A DNA stretch of 64,000 nucleotides from CAVUCH01 sp963739995 (lineage in GTDB: Bacteria; Acidobacteriota; Vicinamibacteria; Vicinamibacterales; JAENWD01). Location: NCBI GenBank assembly GCA_963739995.1, contig CAVUCH010000005.1:186001-250000 (forward strand). Direction: 5' to 3'. This document shows positions 42,897 through 50,721 of the stretch, in pieces. Below the pieces are notes generated by a model that was given only the letters and a program-made list of their open reading frames with translations, did no database searches and had not been told where the DNA came from. A program made the position numbers and the translations under genes. Positions within the stretch are counted from its first letter, which is position 1. Each line of letters starts with the position of its first letter.

Positions 42897-43379
42897 GTGA
42901 ACGCAGAGCCGCAGAAAGAGCACCACTGGCTTCACAGGCTGGTCGGGGAGTGGACTTACGAGATCGACGCCCCGGCGGAACCGGGCAAGACCGCCGCGAA
43001 AATGACAGGCACCGAGAGCGTCCGGTCGCTGGGCGGCCTGTGGATTCTCGGCGAGGGAAGAGGCGAGATGCCGGACGGCCGTGTGGCCACGAGTCTGATC
43101 ACGCTCGGCTTCAATCCGGAGACGAAGCGCTTCGTGGGTACGTGGATTGGGACGATGATGACGTACCTGTGGATTTACGATGGCGAGCTCGACGAAGCCG
43201 GACGGGTGCTGACCCTCGATTCCGACGGGCCCGCCATGTCGAATGACGGGAAGATGGCAAAGTATCAGGACATCATCGAGCTCGTGAGCGACGACCATCG
43301 CGTCCTGACCGCGCGCACGCTCCGGCCGGACGGGGTGTGGCAGCAATTCATGCAAACGACCTATCGGCGCGCGAAGTGA
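42897..43379 (+). CDS. DUF1579 family protein
   Basis: Protein of 160 residues with the DUF1579 pattern: HHWLHRLVGEWTYEID, SVRSLGGLWILGEGRG, TLGFNPETKRFVGTWIGTMM and a WQQFMQTTYRR end. GTG 42897 follows GGAGGAG, a strong ribosome site, although the frame is open into the permease gene. The family has no established function; the strand-rich sequence suggests a lipocalin-like barrel, which is inference. It follows the ADOP gene by 34 bp and may share its transcript. Confidence 0.85.
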   Translation: MNAEPQKEHHWLHRLVGEWTYEIDAPAEPGKTAAKMTGTESVRSLGGLWILGEGRGEMPDGRVATSLITLGFNPETKRFVGTWIGTMMTYLWIYDGELDEAGRVLTLDSDGPAMSNDGKMAKYQDIIELVSDDHRVLTARTLRPDGVWQQFMQTTYRRAK

Positions 43380-43410
43380 TCCGGGGGCCTCGTGCCGTTA
43401 GAATCACGGC

Positions 43411-43932
43411 ATGACGGGCCGGGAATGCTACCACTGCAAGCAATGGGTTACCCCGGGCGAGCCGCATGATTGCTGGACCACGACCGAAGCCGCCCTGACC
43501 GGGGACCTGCCGGAGGATCTGCAGGACGCATGGGAACGGCTGCGTGAGTTCGGGGCGTCCCTTGGCGACCAGCGGATCTATGCCTCACACAACTCGATCA
43601 TGTTCGCCCGGCGCTCTTGCTATTTCTTCGTGCGTCCGAAAAAGAGCTTCCTGGAAGTGTGCGTGTTCCTGGTCCGGGTGCTCACGGCTCCCCAGGTACG
43701 CCGGAGTGTCCGTGCGTCGAAGCTCAAGGTCGCGAACATCGTCCACATCCGGCACCGGGACGAAGTGGAGGCGCCGATCACCGGCTGGATTGAAGAAGCC
43801 TATGCCCTGGCTGGTACGCCGCCGGTCAAGGTGGCGGCCGTCGGTCCACAGCCGAGAGCAAGACCAGCCGCGAAGATCACAATGGCAACGCGGAAGGCCG
43901 GAGTCGCAAAGGCCCGGGCGAAACGGGGCTGA
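43411..43932 (+). CDS. DUF5655-like protein with N-terminal zinc knuckle
   Basis: Protein of 173 residues. The N-terminus CYHCKQWVTPGEPHDC has the spacing of a small zinc finger. The middle part (RRSCYFFVRPKKSFLEVCVFL and HIRHRDEVEAPITGWIEEAY, read in parts) resembles DUF5655, a domain often found in predicted nucleases and restriction-linked proteins. The C-terminus is a lysine-rich tail (KAGVAKARAKRG). No catalytic assignment is possible. Confidence 0.65.
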   Translation: MTGRECYHCKQWVTPGEPHDCWTTTEAALTGDLPEDLQDAWERLREFGASLGDQRIYASHNSIMFARRSCYFFVRPKKSFLEVCVFLVRVLTAPQVRRSVRASKLKVANIVHIRHRDEVEAPITGWIEEAYALAGTPPVKVAAVGPQPRARPAAKITMATRKAGVAKARAKRG

Positions 43933-43989
43933 CGCCGAGACCGCTTGCGACGAGGACGTGCGGCGCGGGTCGGAGGATCGGAAGCACGG

Positions 43990-44901
43990 ATGTGCGAGCG
44001 ACCATACGCCATCGTCGAAGCCCCGTCGATCCTGGGGCTCAAGCCAACGGGTGTCGACCGCCTGTCCAGCAGCATGCTGTCCCACGGACTCGTCGAGCGG
44101 CTGAAAGCCCGATATGCCGTACGCGTGGAACCGCCGCCGTATTCGGCGGCACGGGACGCGGCCACCGGCACTCTCAACGCGGATGCGATAGCCGCATGGA
44201 CCCCGCAGCTCGCAGATGCGGTCGGGCATGTTCTCGACCGCGGAGAGTTTCCGATCGTCCTCGGTGGTGACTGCTCGATCCTGCTCGGCCCCGCGCTGGC
44301 GCTGAAGCGTCGCGGGCGCTTCGGTCTCCTCTACGTGGATGGTCACGTGGACTTCTACCAGCCCGATGCCAATCCGACCGGCGAAGCCGCTTCGATGGAT
44401 CTGGCATTCGCGACCGGCTACGGGCCGCGGCTCCTGTCCGACATGGAGCAACGCGGGCCGCTGATCCGGTCCGGGGATGTGGTGGTATTCGCGTTCCGGG
44501 ATGAAGAGGAGCAGCAACGGTACGGCAGCCAGCCCTTGCCCGCGGACGTGCTCGCCTTCGACCTGCGGACCGTGAGGCGTATCGGCCTGATGAACGCTGC
44601 GCGCACCGCGATCGAGCACCTTACGCGATCGGGCCTCGATGGCTTCTTCGTCCATGTCGACGCAGACAGTCTGGACGACGACATCATGCCGGCCGTTGAC
44701 TACCGCCTTCCCGGCGGTCTCGCGTGGAACGAGTTGATTGCCCTGCTGAGGGCGGCGCGCTCGAGCGGCCGTGCGGTGGGGCTGGAGTTGACGATCTACA
44801 ATCCGGCGCTCGACGAGACCGGCCAGGCAGGCCGCGAGCTTGCGAATGCGCTCGTCATGGCACTCGGGACGTCCGCACCGGCAAGGCTGCTCGAGCGGTG
44901 A
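43990..44901 (+). CDS. arginase/agmatinase-family ureohydrolase
   Basis: Binuclear-manganese hydrolase fold of 303 residues. The metal-binding motifs are GGDCSI (the usual GGDHS with Cys in place of His), DGHVDFY (DxHxD, with Gly for Ala) and HVDADSLDDD (DxDxxDP-like, without the Pro), plus GLELTIYNP. The changes in the first and third motifs mean the enzyme may use a different substrate from arginine or agmatine, for example a formimino or guanidino compound. ATG 43990 is the start in front of the conserved region. Confidence 0.82.
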   Translation: MCERPYAIVEAPSILGLKPTGVDRLSSSMLSHGLVERLKARYAVRVEPPPYSAARDAATGTLNADAIAAWTPQLADAVGHVLDRGEFPIVLGGDCSILLGPALALKRRGRFGLLYVDGHVDFYQPDANPTGEAASMDLAFATGYGPRLLSDMEQRGPLIRSGDVVVFAFRDEEEQQRYGSQPLPADVLAFDLRTVRRIGLMNAARTAIEHLTRSGLDGFFVHVDADSLDDDIMPAVDYRLPGGLAWNELIALLRAARSSGRAVGLELTIYNPALDETGQAGRELANALVMALGTSAPARLLER

Positions 44902-45235
44902 GTGGCGCGCAACCCGCGAGCCTGGGGCATGTGCCGACGTTTGCAGATTTGTTTTTCGCCAGCCCAAGGCAGGCCGCAATTCGCCTGCGAAATAGCCGTG
45001 CGGGCGACCAGCTCAAGAAGAGGCGCTCGACTGGAACCCATTGACGAGTTGGTTGCGACAGGTCGAGGCCTTCGTGCCGCCGCATAGCCCTACCCGATCT
45101 GTTCCAAGCTCGTCACATTCCTGGATTGCAACAGTGCCGAGCGCCGGCCCACGAAATGCCGTGCGCCATTGCGCCATCAACGGATGATGTTGTTACCGCT
45201 GCGCAACGATCGCGTCGTGCGCGTCGGCGCCATCC
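44902..45235. other. intergenic region, nothing recognised
   Basis: A 334-bp convergent region between the ureohydrolase and the qNOR-linked membrane protein. No open frame with coding character, RNA gene, clear terminator or repeat could be recognised. Confidence 0.5.
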
Positions 45236-45775
45236 TCATTCGTTTCGAACGGTGCGGCGAATCGTCTGGACCCTCTGAACAATCAGGACCACCCCGATAA
45301 ACAAACCACTCGCGAGCCACGCCGAGCCGGCCTCACCGTTCCAACGCCACAGCGCAAATACGGAGATGCCGATCGCCGCAGCGAACATCACGATCGATAT
45401 GTAGCGATGCAGCATCCCAACGCTGGTCTCAGCCCAGACAGCCAGCGATCGAAACACGAGCCTGCCCTCCGGCGATGGAGCGCACTGCGCCTGCAGCCGG
45501 CAGACTCTGCAATGGCTGGCCCGAGCGCGGTACACGGCGACACGCTTGTCGTCCTGCACTCGGTGCAATTCCAGAAAGTTGCCATCAGGACAGCGATAGG
45601 CGTCGCGCGCTTCTATGTATTCGAAGCCCCGTTCACCGTAGCGTTGGGAACGTGCGAAATGTATCCGCGCGACAGCTTCGACGGTTTTTGCCCCGATCAA
45701 CAGTGCGGCCACATAGGAGAGAACGATCCACAGTTCAAGATCGACGGGCGGGCTCCAACTCCATGTCGGGCTCAT
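45236..45775 (-). CDS. small membrane protein with transposase-like cysteine module, linked to qNOR
   Basis: Protein of 179 residues. One membrane helix (about 12-29), then a soluble part with Cys62, Cys89, Cys92 and Cys98, then two helices (about 125-143 and 150-167). The soluble part (AYRCPDGNFLEL...VYRARASHCRVCRLQAQC) has the same spacing as the zinc-like C-terminal module of IS1182-type DDE transposases (YxCPxG...YRA...CxxCxLxxxC). No transposase catalytic core is present. The gene starts 4 bp after the nitric oxide reductase stop, so the two are surely co-transcribed. A role as an assembly or redox partner is inference. Confidence 0.7.
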   Translation of the reverse strand: MSPTWSWSPPVDLELWIVLSYVAALLIGAKTVEAVARIHFARSQRYGERGFEYIEARDAYRCPDGNFLELHRVQDDKRVAVYRARASHCRVCRLQAQCAPSPEGRLVFRSLAVWAETSVGMLHRYISIVMFAAAIGISVFALWRWNGEAGSAWLASGLFIGVVLIVQRVQTIRRTVRNE

Positions 45776-45779
45776 GAAG

Positions 45780-48086
45780 CTACGCCTGTGGATCGGCAGT
45801 CACTTCCGTGAAGAGCGGGCCTTCGCGCCCACCCGGGATCGCCAGTTCCTGCGCACCGGGCCGAGGCCTCATCCGGAACACCGACTTGGCGGTCAGGTAC
45901 ACCAGCGGCAGCGTTCCGATGATGACCGCGAGATCACCTGGCAGACGCAGCCACTCGAGGTAAGCGTGCTGTTCAAAGAACTCGAGCGATCGGGCGTGCC
46001 AATAACCATTCGTGACCACGTCAGCCAGTTGCAGAACGCCGATCGGAAACAGGTTGGCGAACACCATCCAGGCAAGCCCGAGATTGAGGGTCCAGAACGA
46101 TACGCTGAGGAGCGGTTCATTCCAGTCTTCCGGTCGGAGGTAGTACCGCAGACAAAAGACCAGCAGGGATACGGCCAGCATGCCATACACGCCCATCATG
46201 GCGGCGTGCCCGTGGTTGGCCGTGAGTTGCGTGCCGATCTCGTAGTAGCTGACGACGGGCAAGTTGATCAGAAACCCAAAGACCCCGGCGCCCAGAAAGT
46301 TCCAGAAACCCACCGCGACCAGGAACATGACACCCCAGCGATGCGGAAACTGGAACCGGTCGACACCCTCCTGTTGTTGCGCCCCGAGTTGCAGGAACGT
46401 CCACGCCTCGACCGTCAGGAACGTCAGCGGCACAATCTCCGCGGCGGAGAAGAACGCTCCAAGCGCCATGTGAATGGCGGGCGTTCCGCTGAAATACATA
46501 TGGTGCATCGTCCCGACTACACCGCCGAACGAATACAGGAGGATGTCCAGGTAGACGACACGCGTCGCAGTCTTCGTCGACACGACTCCCAGCAACACGA
46601 AGATGTAGGCGACCATAATCGTGGTGAACAGCTCCAAGAAATCCTCGACCCAGAGGTGCACCACCCAGAAGCGCCAGAAATCGGCGATCGCGAAATCAGT
46701 GCGCGGCTGCACGACGAGCCCGACCGCGTAGAAGAGGGGGATCGAAAGGGCGCTGTAGAAGAAGAGGTACGGGAGGTTGCCGTAGTGCTCGACTTGCAGT
46801 TTCGACCGGAGGCCCCGGAAAACGATCGCGCACCAGAGCACCAGCCCCACGATCAGCAACATCTGCCATAGCCGCCCAAGATCCAGGTACTCCCAGCCTT
46901 GCGCGCCGAGGAACGGACGCAGACTGCCTGTGAGCCACCCCTTATAGCTGGCGGCTTCACCAGCGAGGCTCCCCACGACCACCACGACCAGGGCGGCGAG
47001 GAGCGTCACGCTGAGAACGCTCTGGCCACGTGGCTCCGATCCCGAAATCACCGGCGCGAGATAGATCCCCGCTGCTAGGAAGGAGGCGACCACCCAGAAC
47101 AATCCGAGTTGGAGGTGCCACGTTCGCGCGAGGTTGTAGGGAAGAACGCTGGCGAGGTCATACCCGAAAAAGCCACCGGTTTCCGCGTGGTAGTGCGCGG
47201 TCGCACCGCCGAGCAGGGTCTGCACGAAGAACAACGCGGCGACGATGAAGAAGTACCAGGCGGTCGTGCGTTGCGCCGGCGTCAGGGATACTTCGGACGG
47301 CGATCGGAATCGCAGCCTGCGTTTCTCTTCCACGTGCCAGCCAAGGAACGATGAGTAGCGGCCGAAAAGGGCCAGCAGCACACCTGTTCCGCCGAGGAGG
47401 GCGATGATCGACAGCGCACTCCACACGACGGCTTCCTGGGTCAGGTGATTGCCAACGAGTTCTTCGGGAGGCCAGTTGTTGGTGTACGAGTGGGGCTTGT
47501 TGGGGCGCCTCGCGGCCGCAGTCCAAGAGGTCCACGCGACGAAGGCCACGATCTGGCGCCTCACGGCGGGGTCCTGTACGGCGTGCGGTCCGAGTCCCCC
47601 TCCGCCACTCTCCGAGCGATTCAGCACTTCCCTGTCATAGTGCTGGCGCAGGACCTCGAAGGCCTGCGCTTGCGCGTCTGGCCAGGTCAGGACATCGGTC
47701 GCAGGATCGTAGCGATTCTCACGGAGCTCTCGACGCACCCGCTCAGCGGCCTCAGGAGTATCCCCATACGCGCGGCGCATCTCGAGCGCCAGTCGATGCA
47801 GGTAGTCGGCGGTGAAGTCTGGCCCGAGGTACGCGCCGTGGCCGTAGACGGAGCCGTACTGCATAAGGCCGTAAGTGAGAAAGGATTCCTGGCCGGCTCG
47901 AATGTCGTTCCCAGTGAAGACCGTCTGTCCCGAGTCCGAGACGATCCGGCCGGGAACCGGCGGACTCTCCCGGTAGATGCGGATCGCCAGGTAGCCCAGG
48001 ATCGCGAACCCAAAGAGGAAGGTGATGACAACCGCCTGAAGCCACCAAGACGAGACGTCCATCTTGGGAAGGGTCGGTCGTTCCAT
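45780..48086 (-). CDS. norZ: quinol-dependent nitric oxide reductase (qNOR)
   Basis: Single-subunit NO reductase of 768 residues in the cytoplasmic membrane; it reduces NO to N2O with electrons from quinol. The N-terminal extension with GQTVFTGNDIRAGQESFLTYG and GAYLGPDFTADYLH is the cytochrome c-like fold of qNOR that lacks haem. The catalytic core has the haem and FeB ligands in WVVHLWVEDFLE, GTMHHMYFSG and NHGHAAMMGVYG, with Glu in AAEIVPLTF. ATG 48086 has GAGGA 6 nt upstream. An inverted repeat 44-69 nt before the start may be an operator. The protein probably serves detoxification of NO, since no other denitrification gene is in view. Confidence 0.95.
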   Translation of the reverse strand: MERPTLPKMDVSSWWLQAVVITFLFGFAILGYLAIRIYRESPPVPGRIVSDSGQTVFTGNDIRAGQESFLTYGLMQYGSVYGHGAYLGPDFTADYLHRLALEMRRAYGDTPEAAERVRRELRENRYDPATDVLTWPDAQAQAFEVLRQHYDREVLNRSESGGGGLGPHAVQDPAVRRQIVAFVAWTSWTAAARRPNKPHSYTNNWPPEELVGNHLTQEAVVWSALSIIALLGGTGVLLALFGRYSSFLGWHVEEKRRLRFRSPSEVSLTPAQRTTAWYFFIVAALFFVQTLLGGATAHYHAETGGFFGYDLASVLPYNLARTWHLQLGLFWVVASFLAAGIYLAPVISGSEPRGQSVLSVTLLAALVVVVVGSLAGEAASYKGWLTGSLRPFLGAQGWEYLDLGRLWQMLLIVGLVLWCAIVFRGLRSKLQVEHYGNLPYLFFYSALSIPLFYAVGLVVQPRTDFAIADFWRFWVVHLWVEDFLELFTTIMVAYIFVLLGVVSTKTATRVVYLDILLYSFGGVVGTMHHMYFSGTPAIHMALGAFFSAAEIVPLTFLTVEAWTFLQLGAQQQEGVDRFQFPHRWGVMFLVAVGFWNFLGAGVFGFLINLPVVSYYEIGTQLTANHGHAAMMGVYGMLAVSLLVFCLRYYLRPEDWNEPLLSVSFWTLNLGLAWMVFANLFPIGVLQLADVVTNGYWHARSLEFFEQHAYLEWLRLPGDLAVIIGTLPLVYLTAKSVFRMRPRPGAQELAIPGGREGPLFTEVTADPQA

Positions 48087-48129
48087 GGAAGTCCTCGGGC
48101 GTGCGCTCTGGGCGGAGCACACGCCATGA

Positions 48130-48155
48130 AGCATGGTGATGCGTCATGCCATGCT
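48130..48155. promoter_or_regulatory. inverted repeat upstream of norZ, candidate NO-responsive operator
   Basis: AGCATGG / CCATGCT, perfect 7-bp arms with a 12-bp spacer, lies 44-69 nt before the norZ start. The arms do not match the published NsrR, NorR or FNR/DNR consensus well, so the regulator is unknown. Confidence 0.4.
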
Positions 48156-48326
48156 CTGCGTATGGCGGTGGTGTCGTAACTACATCAGTTGGAAGGCTCG
48201 GGCTCTTCAGCAAACACACCTAGAAGCGGCTCAGGATTGCCGAGCCTAGCACGTGCCTCCAGCACTCTCAATTGGATTCGCCCGACTGAACCTCAGCCGC
48301 AAGCAACGAGAACGTCAACGAACTGC

Positions 48327-48590
48327 CTAACAACTCATCACCCGAAATGACGCTTCGCAAAAGGCGCGGTCGGAACCGGACTTCAGATAGCGCTCGAACT
48401 CAACAGCCTGCTCGTCGGGGAGTTCGATGGTGACGTGGAGTTGCCACGGGCGGTGGCGCGCAGTGTGAGGGCAGCGGCCGGCGTTGTGATCGGCGAGGCG
48501 GGCGAGGACATCCGACGTCAGGCCGACATAGAAGTGCGGCGTGGAGTCGCCACTCTTGAGAACGTAGACGAATCTCCTGTCTTCCGGCAT
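48327..48590 (-). CDS. GIY-YIG domain protein (YhbQ-like)
   Basis: Stand-alone GIY-YIG nuclease-fold protein of 87 residues. It has FVYVLKSGD...FYVGLTSDVLARLADHNAG, the catalytic motif with Tyr pair and Arg, and a late EFERYLKSGSDRAF carrying the metal-binding Glu. The family includes DNA repair-type single-domain enzymes; the cellular role is unknown. It is isolated between norZ and the tRNA gene, both on the same strand. Confidence 0.85.
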   Translation of the reverse strand: MPEDRRFVYVLKSGDSTPHFYVGLTSDVLARLADHNAGRCPHTARHRPWQLHVTIELPDEQAVEFERYLKSGSDRAFCEASFRVMSC

Positions 48591-48799
48591 ACGAGACGGA
48601 GGGCAACGCAGATGCCGAAGGCTGAAATCTGAAAATGCGTTGAAATTGCGCCTTCAGCGCTGCGGCGTCGGCAGTTTCTGCGAAAGCGGTGGGGAGGATT
48701 CTGTCAGGATTCGCCGCTCGCATGGCTTGCCGAGCCGAAGCTCGTTCGCCGACGGGGCAGGCCCGCCTCCGCGTCGCTGTTGCGACGCTACGGCGCGGC

Positions 48800-48829
48800 A
48801 TCCTTCGCCTGCATTCATGAGCGAAGGAT
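48800..48829. repeat. hairpin repeat abutting the tRNA 3' end
   Basis: ATCCTTCGC / GCGAAGGAT, a perfect 9-bp stem with a 12-nt loop; the outer base is the final A of the tRNA CCA. The next 100 bp (48700-48800) add further small hairpins (for example CGTCGC/GCGACG) and look like a decayed repeat element. No T-run is present. Confidence 0.5.
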
Positions 48830-48904
48830 GGTGGGCCCACCAGGATTCGAACCTGGAACCGACCGATTATGAGCCGGTCGCTCTAACCGTTGAGCTATGG
48901 GCCC
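48829..48904 (-). tRNA. tRNA with CAU anticodon, probably tRNA-Ile2 (or elongator tRNA-Met)
   Basis: A complete cloverleaf of 76 nt. The acceptor stem is GGGCCCA/TGGGCCC, with a D-arm AGCTC..GAGC, an anticodon stem ACCGG/TCGGT (with one G-T), loop CTCATAA, T-arm CCAGG-TTCGAAT-CCTGG and an encoded ACCA end. The anticodon CAU could be Met or lysidine-modified Ile2. The GGGCCnA acceptor stem and the CTCATAATCG context favour Ile2. Confidence 0.9.
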
Positions 48905-48950
48905 GTTCGTTCGGACAGCCACGGGGCCGTCCGATCTCTGAACGAGGAGG

Positions 48951-50654
48951 CTACGGTGTCCGTCCCTCGAGGAACGCCCGCAGCTTCCGGCTGCGCGAGG
49001 GATGCCGTAGCTTGCGAAGCGCCTTCGCTTCGATCTGCCGGATGCGCTCGCGTGTGACCGCGAAGCTCTGGCCCACCTCTTCGAGGGTGTGCTCGCTCCC
49101 GTCGCCAACGCCGAAGCGCATCTTGATCACTTTCTCCTCGCGCGGCGTGAGCGACTTCAATACCGATTCGGTCTGCTCGCGCAGGTTCAAGTTGATGACG
49201 GCGTCGGACGGCGAAATGACGTTCCTGTCCTCGATGAAATCGCCAAGATGCGAATCTTCCTCCTCGCCGATCGGCGTTTCGAGCGAGATTGGCTCCTGTG
49301 CGATCTTCAGCACCTTGCGGACCTTGGACACCGGGATGTCCATCCGCACCGCGATCTCCTCGCTCGTCGGCTCGCGTCCGAGCTCCTGCACGAGCGCGCG
49401 AGACGTGCGTATCAGTTTGTTGATCGTCTCGATCATGTGAACCGGGATGCGGATCGTCCGCGCCTGGTCGGCGATGGCGCGCGTAATCGCCTGCCGGATC
49501 CACCACGTAGCGTAGGTCGAGAACTTGTACCCGCGGCGGTACTCGAACTTGTCGACGGCCTTCATCAGGCCGATGTTGCCTTCCTGAATCAGATCGAGGA
49601 ACTGCAGTCCGCGGTTCGTGTACTTCTTCGCGATTGAGACGACCAGGCGCAGGTTGGCCTCGACGAGCTCTTTCTTCGCCTGCTCCGCCTGAATCTCGCC
49701 GCGGATGACCGTTTCGAGGGTGCGCCGCAGCCGCTCGGGGGTTTCCTGCAGCTCGTCGGACATCCCCTTGAGCTGGATCCTCAGATCCTTCTGGCGCTTC
49801 AGCAGGTTCTTGCGGTCCTCTTCCTTGACTTTTTGCCGCTTGTTCTTCGGATTGAGCTGCCGCTCGATCGCGTCGATCTCGCGCTGCACGCGCTGCACGG
49901 ATTCGACCTGGTCCTTGATCTCCTCGATCAGGCGGCGCTTGACGATTTCCGTGAACTCGATGTCGCGGATGCGACGTGAGAGCTCAACCCGGCAGCGCAG
50001 CATCTTCCATCGGTACTTGCGGTGCTTCTTCTTGTCCTTCCTGGGGACGTCGACGAGCTTTTCCTCGGCCTTCTGCATCGTGACGCGGGCCTTGCGGACT
50101 GCATCGACCTGCCGCAGCACTTCGCGCTTCCGGTCTTCGAGCTTGTCTTCCGTCAGCTCATCGTCAGAGAAGGTCACCAGCTCACGAACCGTGCGCTCCT
50201 CGGCCTTCAGGTCGTCCCCGAGCTGGATGACCTTCCGCGTGACCATCGGCGTGCGGGAGATCGACTTGATGACGGAGAGCTTGCCACGCTCGATGCGCCG
50301 TGCAATCTCGACCTCACCCTCGCGCGTGAGCAGCGGCACGGTGCCCATTTCGCGCAGATACATCCGGACCGGATCATTCGTCTTGTCGAGCGCTCCCGGT
50401 GTGAGGTCGAGCTCAATCTCCTCGCTTCCTTCGGCTGTGCGATCAAACGTCTTCTCGTCGCGGAACTTCATCTGATCCGCGTCGAGCACCTCGATTCCCG
50501 CGCTGCCAAAGGTGTTGAACAGATCGTCCAGCTCTTCCGACGAGGTGATCTCCGAGGGCAGCAGTTCGTTGACCTCGTCGTACAGCAAGTAGCCTTTCTC
50601 CTTGCCGATGTTGACCAGCTGTCGTACCTCGTCGTACTTGTCCTCAATCGACAA
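48951..50654 (-). CDS. rpoD: primary sigma factor RpoD (sigma70)
   Basis: Housekeeping sigma factor of 567 residues. Region 1.1 covers ~1-60 and region 1.2 ~93-125 (DPVRMYLREMGTVPLLTREGE). A long charged, coiled-coil non-conserved segment spans ~126-330. Region 2 covers 334-405 (LRLVVSIAKKYTNRG, AVDKFEYRRGYKFSTYATWW), region 3 ~406-485 and region 4 ~490-560 with RERIRQIEAKALRKLRHPSR. The start is a TTG with GGAGG 6 nt upstream, a strong site that decides the start. It is the last gene of mutS2-dnaG-rpoD. Confidence 0.98.
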   Translation of the reverse strand: MSIEDKYDEVRQLVNIGKEKGYLLYDEVNELLPSEITSSEELDDLFNTFGSAGIEVLDADQMKFRDEKTFDRTAEGSEEIELDLTPGALDKTNDPVRMYLREMGTVPLLTREGEVEIARRIERGKLSVIKSISRTPMVTRKVIQLGDDLKAEERTVRELVTFSDDELTEDKLEDRKREVLRQVDAVRKARVTMQKAEEKLVDVPRKDKKKHRKYRWKMLRCRVELSRRIRDIEFTEIVKRRLIEEIKDQVESVQRVQREIDAIERQLNPKNKRQKVKEEDRKNLLKRQKDLRIQLKGMSDELQETPERLRRTLETVIRGEIQAEQAKKELVEANLRLVVSIAKKYTNRGLQFLDLIQEGNIGLMKAVDKFEYRRGYKFSTYATWWIRQAITRAIADQARTIRIPVHMIETINKLIRTSRALVQELGREPTSEEIAVRMDIPVSKVRKVLKIAQEPISLETPIGEEEDSHLGDFIEDRNVISPSDAVINLNLREQTESVLKSLTPREEKVIKMRFGVGDGSEHTLEEVGQSFAVTRERIRQIEAKALRKLRHPSRSRKLRAFLEGRTP

Positions 50655-50721
50655 GGGTCGCCTCCTTCACATTACGCATGATAAAAAGCCCGCCTCCAGC
50701 GCCCGCTCCGGTGCGCGGCTA

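Noticed and set aside
45236..45775. Decayed IS1182 transposase
   Set aside because: The frame is intact, has three membrane helices and is coupled to norZ; only the cysteine module is transposase-like, so a functional protein is more likely than a pseudogene.
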